From positions 1 through 28,801 of the forward strand of contig ADNK01000161.1 in NCBI GenBank assembly GCA_000320545.1: a stretch of DNA of 28,801 nucleotides, given 5' to 3'. The notes under the pieces are model-generated. The model ran no database searches. It had not been told where the DNA came from and worked only from the letters and a program-made list of their open reading frames with translations. The DNA is from Bigelowiella natans CCMP2755. Its lineage: Eukaryota > Cercozoa > Chlorarachniophyceae. How positions within the stretch are numbered: position 1 is the stretch's first letter; each line of letters begins with the position of its first letter. The position numbers and the translations under genes are program-made. This document shows, piece after piece, positions 10,264 through 22,213 of this stretch.

Positions 10264-12782
10264 ATGATGGTGGTGATGGCACCGCATCTGCTACTTGTGG
10301 CCATCATGGCAGTCACTAGTTCTGCTGCGAGGAGAGATAGCGATAAGAAGGTGGTCATTGTTGTTGGAACTGTTTGACGATTCCACAAGCTGTCATGTAA
10401 ACTCCCATCCCATCAAATCCGGAGACTAATCGTCTTAACTCATTCTCCCTTTCATCTTTGAGCAGCAGCCTGAAGGCCGGATTAAACACGTGATCGTCCT
10501 CATGGAAGAAAATCGTTCCTTTGATCATTTTTTTGGGTATGCTCGCGATGAGATGGGAGTGAACGGTGTCACCGGGAACGAATACAATTTTCTCGACACT
10601 GAGAATCCTAGCCTCGGGAAAGTGTACATAAAAAATCATACGGAGTACATCAATCCATGCGACCCTGATCATGGCACTAAGGCCACCACGAGCAAGATCT
10701 ATGGTAGCGACATGCCCGTCGTCCATCTCATTTGCTTTGCTTCGGGAATGCTCACACCAATACTGATCTTTTTTTCTTCCAGGGGCAGCAGCTGTGTCGA
10801 AGGGAGATCTCTCTAACGCAACGATGAACGGATTCATCGAGTGGGAACTGAACAATCGGCACCATAACGCTTCATTGGATTATTGTGGCGTGATGTCGAT
10901 GTTCACGGGTGATAAAATACCCGTGATCACCACCCTCGCCAAGGAATTCGCCATCATGGATCGATTCTTTTGTGACCACCCAGGCCCCACGTGGCCAAAT
11001 CGCATGTTTGCACTATCGGGAACGAGTGCAGGGTCCCTCGAGACTGGGGTGTGGTACCACGATCAAGTTGGCAAGTTATTTCCTCAGAAGACAATCTTCG
11101 ACCAAGTAGCTGAAGCAGGTTTACAGTGGAGGTAGTAGTAATAGTTGTTGTAATACGTTTGTTTGTGCTGCTGCTGTTGCTGTTGTAGCAATTTTTAGGA
11201 AGTGGTGGTAGGAGTAGTAGCATCCAGCAGCTATATATATATTTGAGAGTGTTAGGATTGTTATCACATACATGACGTGGTGGGCATTGTTACAACAATA
11301 CAGGGTGTATTACAACGACACTCCCTGGGAAGCATTTATGGAAACTATTGCACACAATCCCGAGAATATACAATCAATGCAGTCCTTCTATGAGGATGCA
11401 AGCCGGGGTACCCTTCCTTCATACGCATGGATAAATCCCAGATCCGGCATCAACGTGACAACCGGGGTGGGGTCGAACGACCAGCACCCGGATCACGATG
11501 TAGCTGCCGGCGAGAGATTTTACAAAGATATCTACGAAGCTTTGAGAGCGTCACCCCAGTGGAATGAGACTTTATTCATCATCACATACGATGAGCATGG
11601 AGGATTTTACGACCATGTACCGCCTCCAGCAGCGAATATACCTGCTCCTGATGACGAGAAGTCGTATCCTACTTCTGAACCTTCATTCGATTTCACCCGA
11701 TTGGGAGTTCGCGTCCCAACGATTCTTATATCTCCCTGGATCAAGAAAGGAACGGTAGAGGCGTATTTGCTTTGATGTTTGATTATCCCTAAAGTTTTTC
11801 TTCCTTCAGGTGGTCTCATCGCCTCCACCATCGCAGCGTCCCTTTGGAAGTTCTGAATACACGCTGTCTTCGATCATTTCCACTGCACGAAAGCTTTTGA
11901 AGCTGGATCTACCGCCTCTCACGAGACGAGATGCATGGGCCGCCACCTTTGAGCATGTTATTGATACAGAAGGACAGGCATCTCCCCGTGAAGATTGTCC
12001 ATTGCACCTTCCCAAGGCACCTCCAGTTACTCTACCTCTGGAACAAGAAGCAAAGAGCCCTCTGAACGACCTTCAGCGCCAGATTGTGGAAGTTCATGCG
12101 CACTTGGCGGGGAGGAAGATGCAAGAGTTAAACATATCAACACAGGGTACTAATGAATTTATTTTGAATGTGTATTAGAACATATTATAGATATGCCTTC
12201 TAGCTTACAGATTCTCCATATTGTCGCCGATCAGGCGAAGTGTCCGAGTGGCTGCGAACGCACTATTCATTCCACGAACAAGCAACCCTATCTTGGAGAA
12301 ATTCGAAACAAAACCGTTCCCTCGATTTGGTGGTGCGACCAGGAACGGATGGATGGTCTGATAGTGGCTGGGATATGGTGGCAAGTGAAATATGGAAAGA
12401 TTGCAGTCAGGTTTCAACGAGGAGTTTGAAAAACGAAGCTGGCATTCCCTACTGCCTAGATGCAGGCGATGCCCGTGCAGGTTCGCAAGTCTTCGTATCT
12501 TCTTGCTATCCTCGAGATCGCGCACAGTTGTGGCTAGTTCAGAGCCGTGAACATGGCAACGATGGCACGCTCCGGCCTGTAGCAAATGATTCTCTGTGTT
12601 TGACCACAAGATACTGGACTGCTGGTGGGGATGAAAAGTTATATCTTGAACGGTGCAAGGACGATGTTGAACAGAAATGGGCATGGCATGGTCCAGCTCC
12701 GGGATCTGGCGAAGGATCTGGAAACTTGCTATTCGGAGATGATGCAAATCGGTTAGGGGTTGTCGCTAATCCAACCATATAA
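10264..12782 (+). CDS. Secreted phosphoesterase of the non-specific phospholipase C / acid phosphatase family with C-terminal ricin-type lectin region
   Basis: Predicted to hydrolyse phosphodiester or phosphomonoester bonds of phospholipids outside the cytosol. Exons in phase: 10264-10350, 10466-10703 (acceptor could be 10463 or 10469), 10783-11131, 11304-11754, 11810-12146 and 12211-12782, giving 677 residues. The start MMVVMAPHLLLVAIMAVTSS is a signal peptide. The catalytic family signature HVIVLMEENRSFDHFFGY is followed by FCDHPGPTWPNRMFALSGTS, WINPRSGIN, NDQHPDHDV, IITYDEHGGFYDHVPPP, RVPTILISPWIKKGT and RRDAWAATFE, in the order of plant and bacterial enzymes. The last exon adds a beta-trefoil-like stretch with PYCLDAG, AQLWLV and EQKWAWHG (QxW repeats) typical of ricin B-type carbohydrate-binding domains. 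The phosphoesterase call is secure; substrate and lectin binding are inferred. Confidence 0.9.
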
Positions 12783-13496
12783 TCGGCAAGCTTTTAATCT
12801 CATTAGGGCTACTTACTTGGGCTCTCATCCATGCTATGTGTGTTTGTTCTCGTTGATAAATATGTAGTGCCAGAACTAGAGACGGTGATGATACCATACA
12901 TGCGCCGCCGCCTCGATCCAAACTTTGCACAACAAAAATATGTCGTACTTTTTATTATATATCGTATCATGACTTGGCTAGATATAATGAGTCGACGTGC
13001 CACATGCTGGCGCATTATAGCTTCGCGGCGATGTGTACGAATCGAAGTGTAATAATATAAGTTGGACACCTAATAATAGTGCTGTATAGCCGCTGCTTTG
13101 CATATAGCTACACATTAGGATGACTGTTGAAAAGATTTAATCACTTCGTTACACCCGTCTTATAAGTTCTAGAGTTATAGAGTTGGACGTACCTACACGC
13201 TAACTGCAGCGCTAGAGCGTGGGGGTGTCCTTTTTCTTATATGTTCGATTCGAGACAGCCAATTCACGCATTGCATCAATGCAACAATATTGTCCTTGTA
13301 TTACATACGCGCTTGAGTATACATAAATGCCTGATATGTATGTAATTACATCTGTCTTATGTATGTAGCGCGAGTACGACGAGAACACTTAAACTATAGC
13401 AAGCTTTCTTATTTCTGATGAAACAAGTACATCATCTACGTAGCCTACATATAATTAAAACTTATTTATGCATATACATACAGATATATGTATATA

Positions 13497-13540
<44 letters not shown>

Positions 13541-13648
13541 ACTTTGCAATTCTAGAGCTGTGTTAATGATCGATAACCATGTTGTCTAAATGCGGTCATA
13601 ACGATCTGGCCTTTCTTAGACTACTCAATACATTCAGTTGTCAACTTC
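12783..13648. other. Convergent intergenic region with an (AT)n run; no gene seen
   Basis: This AT-rich stretch holds the 3' flanks of the phospholipase and eS1 genes. A near-perfect AT dinucleotide run covers about 13499-13537. No coding exon or tRNA-like structure was found. Confidence 0.6.
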
Positions 13649-14585
13649 TTAAGCATCTGCCTTAGATTCTTCCTTTTCTTCTGGTCTTGCAACCTTTTTA
13701 CCGGTGTCCTTCTTCTTAGACCCTCCAGAGTGTGATTCAAGAAGCTTTCCGACGTCGAGCTTAGGAGCCTTCACAGTCTTTACTTTACGGATAAATACAT
13801 TTTGAAGAGGATAAATTTGTTGTGTGGCCTTTTCGATTTCCTCTCCAATGCTCTCGGGGATGAGCTTGTTGATGAGCTCCTTGGTATCACAGCCAGAGGC
13901 TTCACGCTCCATGATTTCAACCATTTTCTTTCTGATAGCTCGCACTTGACCCTTCTGAGCGTAGGATGTGTTACGGCGCTGGTTTTGGCGTCTGTGGGTG
14001 AAGCCAATGCAGAATAGACGGTATGTGATGCCATCGGTCGTCTTAACATCAGCCTGAGCCTCAATGAGTGTCGTCCACTTCTTCACGAGGGAGCGAAGCT
14101 TATCAGTGGTAAGACTCATACCCCAGAAGTAGGTTAGAAGGTTTTTTCCGTCAACTTCTCCAACCTTCAGCTTGAATTTTCTGAAAGCCTGATCCTCGGA
14201 GTTTGGCTTAAGATCTCCAAGGGAAGCCTCAAAAACACGGTGCATCACGTTATCCCTGACAAGTTTCTGCCCCTCAGTACGGGTTCCCACGGTGTAACCG
14301 ATATCCCTCACAGCAAATACATTAGGAGCCTTGACCTCAAACCATTCTTTCTTTGAGAAAGGGTCAACTCTGCAAGAGTGAAAATATTATCAGCTCAGCA
14401 TGGGTATGTCTCGAAGGCATGCATCTCATTCATGCACGCAGTTTTATTTGTGTTGTCAGGATAAATCGAAAATTGCCTTCCAAAAACCGTGCTCAGTGTT
14501 CCCCACCCATCCCGCACCCTACTTACGCCTTCTTTCCCTTCTTGCCCTTCTTTCTGGGGAGTCTCTTGTTCTTGCCGATAGCCAT
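13649..14585 (-). CDS. RPS3A: 40S ribosomal protein eS1 (S3a)
   Basis: A component of the small ribosomal subunit near the mRNA exit. Two exons: 14585-14527 ([19 protein letters not shown]) and 14369-13649, with a 157-base intron splitting the Ala codon before [18 protein letters not shown]; donor GTAAGT, acceptor TTGCAG. Length is 259 residues, as in other eukaryotes. Diagnostic stretches include [71 protein letters not shown] and [13 protein letters not shown]. The tail is Lys/Glu-rich as is usual. A short first exon followed by an intron near the ATG is common for ribosomal protein genes. Confidence 0.97.
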
Positions 14586-14901
14586 GGTGAAGGGGGGGCA
14601 GAAGTCGGAGTTGTATTCTGGGGATAGGTGCGTCGGTGAATTCGCCAAGTAGAACTTTTCGCCACGGCAATCCGTTTCAAAATGCGACATGAAAAGAGTA
14701 TGTCGTAGCTATTTAACATAAAACATAAAGAATACTTTTCGGGGAATCCCGGCAGAAAGATGGCAGGCGAAATTTTAAAAAGAGCCAAAAGGCCGAGGCG
14801 AATGTGTTAATGAGAGTTTTGGAGAGATTTGGAGATATTGAGAGATATCAAAATCCTAGAAAATCCGGGATTCGAATCAGAGTTAAGCAACCGACGAAGA
14901 A
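14586..14901. promoter_or_regulatory. Shared 316-base divergent promoter region of eS1 and the neighbouring gene
   Basis: Only 316 bases separate the eS1 ATG on the minus strand from the ATG of the plus-strand gene at 14902, so promoters and both 5'UTRs must fit here. A GATATTGAGAGATATC inverted repeat lies around 14834-14850. A GATTCGAATC word near 14870 resembles a tRNA B box, but no tRNA fold surrounds it. Confidence 0.5.
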
Positions 14902-15817
14902 ATGGCTGCCCTCTCGGAAACGGTCCCTGGCTCGGGCGATGCCCCCAAACCTATTCTCAATCCTCAAGACGACACACAATGGCTCCAGACTTTACTAGGG
15001 TACCATGATGAAACCGTGTTCAAATATATAATATACTCACTGGCGAAATCGATGTGAATAGAGATGTAGACCCAAGCAGGGCTTCTGATGCTGCCAAGCA
15101 GGCATTCAGGGAGGCGAAGTTTACCGAGTATGTTCTAACAGCTTATTTCTTCCAAACCGATTATAATTTAAAATTATATGAGATATCACTGTTTACATTC
15201 AATGTAGGATAAGGAAGAAGTTAGAATCGATCTTAGTCAAGACTGGTAAGCATCACTACAAACTGAAACAACAGACTTCTCTGGGAGATTCATGAGCTCT
15301 ATTGACCCGTCTCAGGTGTCAAAGCTACAATAACAAAGGCCCTTGCTGGGCTACAGAGACTGGCCCCAGAGAGGTTTTTGATGAATTTATTTGTCGTAAA
15401 ATTGTGTTTGACAGAAGGTGAATTTGCCCAATTATTAGGAGGCCAAAGAATCCCTTCATTTTCATGCAACGCGCTTTGGACGGACCTTTGGTATGTATCA
15501 ATTTAACTTGATTTTTTCTAAGATAAGTTCACTCACTGCTACTTATCATTACAGTCGACAGATGTAGACGCTTTACGTCGTAAATGTGCCGAACAGATAC
15601 GGCAACTTACAGAAAAAAATAGGTATCAAACCAATTATATTTCTGGCTGCCACTGATTAGATAGCATTCATCAGGCAAATACATTTACTCAAGAAGGAGA
15701 TACGAAGAGTTGAACAGGTTCGTGAGAATGTAAGCTGGTTTGGGATACTACTGACATGGAAATCTTAATCAGGAAATAAAAGATGCCGAAGACGATTCAG
15801 ATGACCCGGGACTCTAA
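14902..15817 (+). CDS. Unrecognised 182-residue protein with C-terminal coiled coil
   Basis: I do not recognise the family. Seven exons agree in phase: 14902-14999, 15062-15127, 15208-15245, 15316-15494, 15555-15622, 15675-15729 and 15773-15817 (TAA). The N-terminus MAALSETVPGSG is disordered, then DDTQWLQTLLGDVDPSR. The core is helical and conserved-looking (IRKKLESILVKTG, ITKALAGLQRLAPERFLMNL, EGEFAQLLGGQRIPSF). The end, LRRKCAEQIRQLTEKNRQIH and LLKKEIRRVEQVRE, has heptad spacing, and the last residues are acidic (EDDSDDPGL). Two alternatives remain: donor 15718 instead of 15730 would drop four residues, and the GTATGT at 15491 would break the frame, so GTATCA at 15495 is preferred. A small subunit of a nuclear complex is possible but unproven. 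Confidence 0.72.
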
Positions 15818-17730
15818 AGTGTGTTTTCGTCGCTATTCGATGCTGAGAGTTTAAGTGCTTCGCATCGATTTGCCATCTTAATGCTAGATGTAGAGTTATG
15901 TAGGTAGAATGCAAAAATTAAAATGTTAAATTTTCGTATTGGCCTATCAATAGATATATTACACTCCGGAAAGACAACGTATTCTGTCATACCTTGTTAT
16001 GTCGTGTATTTCATAGTTTGCACCATATCCAGTGCATTTAAAAAATCTGATATTTGACACAGTACAGTCAACCGCACTGTCTACTTCAGCGATACCAAGA
16101 GATGTACATTAGCATGATCGCATCGCATGGGACGCTGCGCCTGCGATGATCTTGATAGATACACGCTTACTCGAGCTACACAGCCATGATGATGGACATT
16201 GCATGTAGCAGCACATGCACATTCCACATGCAATGCAAACTGGCTCTGTTGTGCTCGTTGCAGTGGAACAGCGTTGATGTGATTTCCGACTGGACAAACA
16301 ACTGTGCACTTGCCGCCACGCTTGCTTGTGCTTTGCCATCATTGTCATGCTACTAGACCATGGTGTGCCCACAAGCTCTAGACACAAGTCCGTCAAACCT
16401 GCAACGAATCGCCAGAATGTGCATTTGGAAGCTTTTGCGCGCGACCAAGCGCGTCATGTGATGCAATGGACATTGGATTTGTTCGCATTTCTTTGAAATT
16501 TTTCGTGCATGTCACATTTGGTCAAACGCACACGCAAAAGCATTCAAAATGTGGCAGAGAACAAACGCGCAGCGTGCATCCGCTGCACAACGGGTGTGAA
16601 TTTTCACACTTTGAGGCCTTGAAAATGGACATTTCACAACATTTCGGTCATTTTTTGAGGTTTGGCCATCGGACAAGTTCTGATGACTTTTCTTTGACCA
16701 ACTGCAACTGCCTGCTGCTTCAAAGCGCGTCGCAAATGCGCTGCACTGTTCACAACCCCGTCGTTGCCGGGTTTGACGGACTTGTGAGAATTGTGTCAAA
16801 GCCAGATGTAGTGGTGACACTGCTATGCCATGAAGTTTAACAAAATCCATGTCCGTTGTGCGACAGAGTGCACACATGGCTCAGTCTGCGGGGTGCTAGT
16901 CACATCGGCGGCATGCATGCTGCGCGCACACAAACAATCTGCATCTGTTTTCAAGCCATTGCTGACAAATAATCATGACCACATAGGCATTGAAGATAGC
17001 TGCTTGCTTGCATGTTGATGATGAAACGTACCGACACTGGCGGAAGTCGTGCCTTGTTGTGAATCCTCGAAATTGCACAAAGTCGTGCACCCTAGTCCAT
17101 TTCAGAATGTTTGTGTCTTGGTGTTTCTTCATGACGTTACATTCTTTCTTCTGCAAGGTAGTACGATACAAAGGATTCGCTTCCTATTGTTCGAAGTAAA
17201 ACACATCACCGAAGCCAATAGCTTTGGACGTCTTGGAGCATGGTGATCCCGGCACCAGGCATCATCAATTTTCAATGATAGTTGCTCTTAGGTACTTTTA
17301 TATGGACCTCCGATATCAGAACATTATGAACACGATGACTTGCCAACATTCGTGAGATAAGTTCCTTTCCCTATTCTTACAAATATTTTGGCAATTTCGG
17401 CAGTACTCCAACAAGGTTTCTTGTTTCACGTTAGCATGCAAGTTGTGAGTCGTACGCACTTGTGGATTACCTTTAAAAATTCTTTGTTTGAGTGATGCCA
17501 TTATTCTGTCCTTTCGTAAAATTGACATATTTCCTCAATGATTCTTGGTAAACAGTTTCTTCATGTTTTCGAACCAGTAGACATCGTTGGCATAGTCCTG
17601 CGAAATTTTGGCCCGATTTTCCTCGCGCGCAAAATTTACTAAGTGCAAATCTACCGGTACACTTCATCGGCTACCTTTCTTGGGCGAGTGCAGAGTGAGA
17701 GTAAAAGCCTTCTCTTTCTCTAGTTTCTGC
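15818..17730. other. Intergenic region enclosing the second TpA-free island; no gene seen
   Basis: No exon is supported by homology or splice-phase chains. Overlapping open frames on both strands between 16109 and 17250 result from local lack of TAA/TAG. From about 17250 the composition returns to normal and leads into the probable Ulp1 5' region. Confidence 0.55.
16381..16808. other. TpA-free island 2, 428 bases
   Basis: No TpA occurs between the one at 16379-16380 and the one at 16809-16810. The flanks, about 16206-16980, hold only a few. As in the first island, TpG and CpA are abundant and both strands carry long open frames (16466-16840 plus, 16512-16877 minus) with no recognisable product. 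I see no obvious sequence identity with the first island. Confidence 0.85.
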
Positions 17731-19817
17731 ATGCTCCTCTTCGGGCCCCCCCCAATGTTCCCTGCTGGGAATAGCGTTGCTTGCCTCAAAACCCGACCGA
17801 GGAAAACAACGAAAGGACTACTATTCAGCAGATACGACAACGATAAACTTCCTAGTTTTCTCTTCAAACCTGATGGAGGAAGAAGTGTGAGCTCGTGCTC
17901 TCGATCCACGCGATCATCGGCTGTGTCAGTCGTACTTTCCCGCACAGAATCTCTTCTACGAAACCGGACTGCGACAACAACTTCGGCAACACAGCCCGCC
18001 ATTCGCCACAGCCCCGCCTCATATTCTATGAGCCCTGTTTCCCTTCTATCAAACAAATAGCGATTTGGCCTTGTCGCAGGTAATATTTATCATGTAAATT
18101 CTAGAAATATCGACCTAAAAATTGACAAGGGGCCCGTGCTTCCAGGCAAGCACCTTGGAGAACTACTGGGCCGTGGCGGAGAGGCGGGGGCAAGGGAAGC
18201 CCAGTGGAGCGAGGATGGCTATGGTATCCAGAGGCATCAAAAGGCCACGACCAGGTTAGGGAGAGAGTCTTCCAACGTGCACGTAACCAATACTCATAAC
18301 TTTTCATTCAGTTAAAAAATTTAACCCTCCATTTTATTCAGTTGAAAAATTTAACCCCCTTGAGAGAGGGGGGATCCAAAGTATGCGCAAGATGATAGAT
18401 GAAAAGTACCGCTCCTGGGAATACGGGTAAGCTTTCTTCCCTCGAGTTTACACACACACACGCGCGCGCGCGCGCGCACCCACCCACACACACGCACCCA
18501 AGATTCACGCGCTTGAGTGCGATGCTTCCAGCATGATAAAGGGACATCCCTGTAGTCGGTCGCCATTTCTTGCAGACACATAGTTTTGAATTTTCGTTTC
18601 CATAGAGTTGGGAAACAACAATATGAAACACGTGTAACCAACTTAATACCAGTTGCACGTTCACTGTGTGTGATATGAGTATTTGTTTAGATATCAAAGT
18701 AATTTTACTCATATGTGTTGGACGATTCATACAGCACCATAGCGGAGCCCTCTACAGTCAGTTCTGTGTTCCGGGTCTACAACTCTCGCCTCACCAAACG
18801 TCGTCTTGGTAGCTCTCTCTTCCCATCGTTGTAGCTAAAGATAGAGCAGTCCAGTGATGAGAGCTGTCAGCCTTAAATGATCATTCTAAGACAAGCGTTA
18901 CTTACAAAGCAATAAGATCCTTCTTCTTCTTCTTCTTCTTCTTCTTCTTCTTCTTCTTCTTCTTCTTCTTCTTCTTCTTCTTCTCCTTCTTCACTGAAAA
19001 TATTAGATGATTTCGGCATAGATGACGACGTCAGCGACGACGATGAGGAGGAAGTCATTGGTAGCAGAGACTTCGATTTAGAAGACAATCGAAGGGGTGG
19101 GGGGGACCCTGACTTGCTGCTGCTCGGTAACGGTGATGGTGGTGGTGATGCCAAGGAAGGGGAGTACGACTATGATCGTATTCTTCCAAACGGCGGCTCT
19201 ACAGACAACACCTACGGTAGTTAGCCACGCGCAGTTATTATATGCAGATACTACTTCTTCCCAAGATAATGGGCCAGGATCATCACAACTAGTATACCGT
19301 AGTATGATTAGTCATTTTCCAACCATACTTGCGACTGGGTATATTACTTCGCGAGCGCGCGCGCCGTGTGCATGTTGATACCAGTTTCAGTGTGAGCCTG
19401 AACGCTGAGGTGCGTTGATTGCTACATGATGCTGCCTGTTCAAGGGGGAAATGATGAAGGCAAGGACTCCACCTCGAACTACGTCAAGAACCTGGCTCTG
19501 GGCCTGGAGATATTGAGTCTCGAGGTGTGCTACTACTACTACTACTACTACTACTACTGTGTGCCATACATCCACCGGTGCTGTGATAACACGATGATTA
19601 TTATTAAAAACAATCAGATACCCGAAGATGACGTGTACTCCCGCTTGGCCATAAGTGCCGCCGTCGACGCTGAAGAAGTTAGGGTAGCGCAGGATATCAT
19701 TCTCAAAGATCTTGTGATGGAGGTGCGTGCTGCCACCCGCACTCCGTAGATGAAATAGATGACTGAATGAATGTTTAACGACCTTGTCTCCGGATCTCGC
19801 CGCTCATTATCTTTAAA

Positions 19818-19851
<34 letters not shown>

Positions 19852-20350
19852 TGATGGGGGGGGGCTCATTGGCAACCATGCCAGGTTGTGATGTCAGCGA
19901 AATCCAAGGGAAGGCTTAGCAAGAAGGAAAACGAAGAAGCACGAAGGTACTGATGCATGCATCATTCACTTATTTTAGTCCATATGGGAGGCCGCCCTCG
20001 TTCCTGATCTTACAATACCTCTATCGCTACTACTACTGCTCGCTGCCGTAAACTGTGGTGCTACTGACGCGAGTACTACTATTACTATTACTACTTAGAT
20101 TGCTGTATGATACGGAGCCCAAGGACGTGGTGATAAAGTAAGCAGATTCTCTTTGTCGTCGATGAACTGAAATAAAAGTTCGGTTCCCTCTGTTGTTATT
20201 GTTATTGTTGTTCTTGTTGTTGTTGTTGTTGTTGATGATGATGATGATGATAATGATGATGCCTGACTTAATGCAAACAGGAAATTTCAAGTGGAGCTGC
20301 TAGGGGAGGACATGCACACTCTCAGAGACGGACAATGGCTCAACGACGAG

Positions 20351-20381
<31 letters not shown>

Positions 20382-21425
20382 TGTATTGTGTTGTGTTGTA
20401 GAGTGTTGTAGTAGTGTGTTGTAGCAGTAGCCAGCCGTCGTGAACGCATAATACGCACACTGGGATAACAGTGCGGGTATTTTCAATCGATCACTCGTTG
20501 TGGGATCAGTGGTGATGGTTAAGAGTGGGGTGGAGTCGCGTCGTTGGTCATTGTTTTCTCCCCCCCCCCCCCCCCCCCCCCCCCCCTCTCTCGCTCTCTC
20601 TCTTCTGCCGCTATTCGCAGGTTATCAATTTTCAGATCAAGATGATGATGGAGCGTATGAAGAGAAATTTCGACAACAAATCGGGTAGTAGTAGTAGTAG
20701 TAGTAGTAGTAGCAGTAGCAGCAGTAGTAGTAGTAGGTGTAATAGTAATTATCACTTGTATCATTCAAGAAGCCTCAACCAGAAATCTGACAATGATTAA
20801 TTTTCCACTACTGGTGGAATTACTTAGTAGTTGTTTTGGATTTAGCTAATAGCTTATGTGAGGTTGTTTGTTATATTCGCGCTGGTGGGCCTAATCGTCG
20901 CCATCAACATGCTCTGCTGCCTATCAGTGCCTGCAAGAAACCGCGTCCGGTGCCTTTTCTTCAACACGTTCTTCTACGCAAAGCTTAGCGATGTACGAAA
21001 TTAAGCAATGTTCTCGTTTTCTTCTCTCTCCCCCCCCCCCTACCAAATGGGTTTGGCCTAGCTGTATATTGCAGAAATAAATGATATCATCAACGTCATT
21101 TTTAAGTGGTGTACACAATCATCGTTATCCTCAACCTATCACCGTGATGTCATCGTCATCTTCATCATCATCTTAACTAACGACATGTTGTTATCATTAT
21201 TATCATTCTATTTATCATTATTATTGCTGTTGTTGTTTTAAGAACGGAAGGGGATATAATTACAAGTCCGTGAGGCGCTGGTCGAAGAAGCAAAGGCTGC
21301 TCGTGCACGAATCCTCCGTTGATAAGGTTGCCATGCGAATCACAAAGGGCGGTGAATCTAGCGTGTTCCTTCCTCTATTTTAAATAATCGGTGCCTACTC
21401 CTGCTGCGTGCACGCACACAACACG

Positions 21426-21456
<31 letters not shown>

Positions 21457-22164
21457 TCACTCACTCACACGTTCGTCTGTCGTTCTGTCTGTTTTTCCAG
21501 GTGATCTCCCCCGTGAATGTCAGTGACACCCACTGGTGTTTGGCAGTCATCAATTTCCAGAAGAAGAGATTTGAGTACTACGATTCTTTAGGTCTGATGC
21601 TGCCGCTGATTTCACCAATCTTTGTTCGGTTTTGGGTCTCACACGCACCCACCCACCTATCCACACACACACACACACACACTCACACTGACGGACAATA
21701 CATGTATACACCCGCAAGCTCACTGACGTTGTGGTGGCTGGCTGTTGTGTAAGGGGCGGACAACTACAAGTGTCTTGAGAATCTGAAACGATACGTGGGC
21801 GATGAAGTCAAGAATTACAGGTGTGGTTTCAGACAACGAATTTTATGTGAAGGAGGAGGAGGAGGAGGAGAAGGGGGGGGGGGGGGGACGGCAGGATAAG
21901 CGAAAGCTACATATTATATTACGGGCTGTATGCTGTTTTGCTGAATACAATTTCGTCGGGATTGTTCCATTAGAGGGGAGGACTATGATTTATCCGAGTG
22001 GAAATACTACATACCGAAGAATATTCCAGAACAAAAGAACGGTTGCGATTGTGGTGTTTTCACCGCGAAATACGCCGATTACGTTTCGGAGAACAGGGAC
22101 TTCAACTTTTCGCAGGTGCCGATATTCTCCCCCCATGTTTTGATTACGCATATACACAGACAGT

Positions 22165-22213
<49 letters not shown>

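Noticed and set aside
14860-14890. GATTCGAATC resembling a tRNA B box
   Set aside because: No T-stem pairing, A box or acceptor stem around it; it lies in the 5' leader of a protein gene.
16466-16877. Overlapping open frames of about 120 residues on both strands
   Set aside because: Same reason as the first TpA-free island.
18873-19154. Minus-strand open frame with a polyglutamate run
   Set aside because: It is the antisense of the CTT microsatellite and of a Ulp1 exon.
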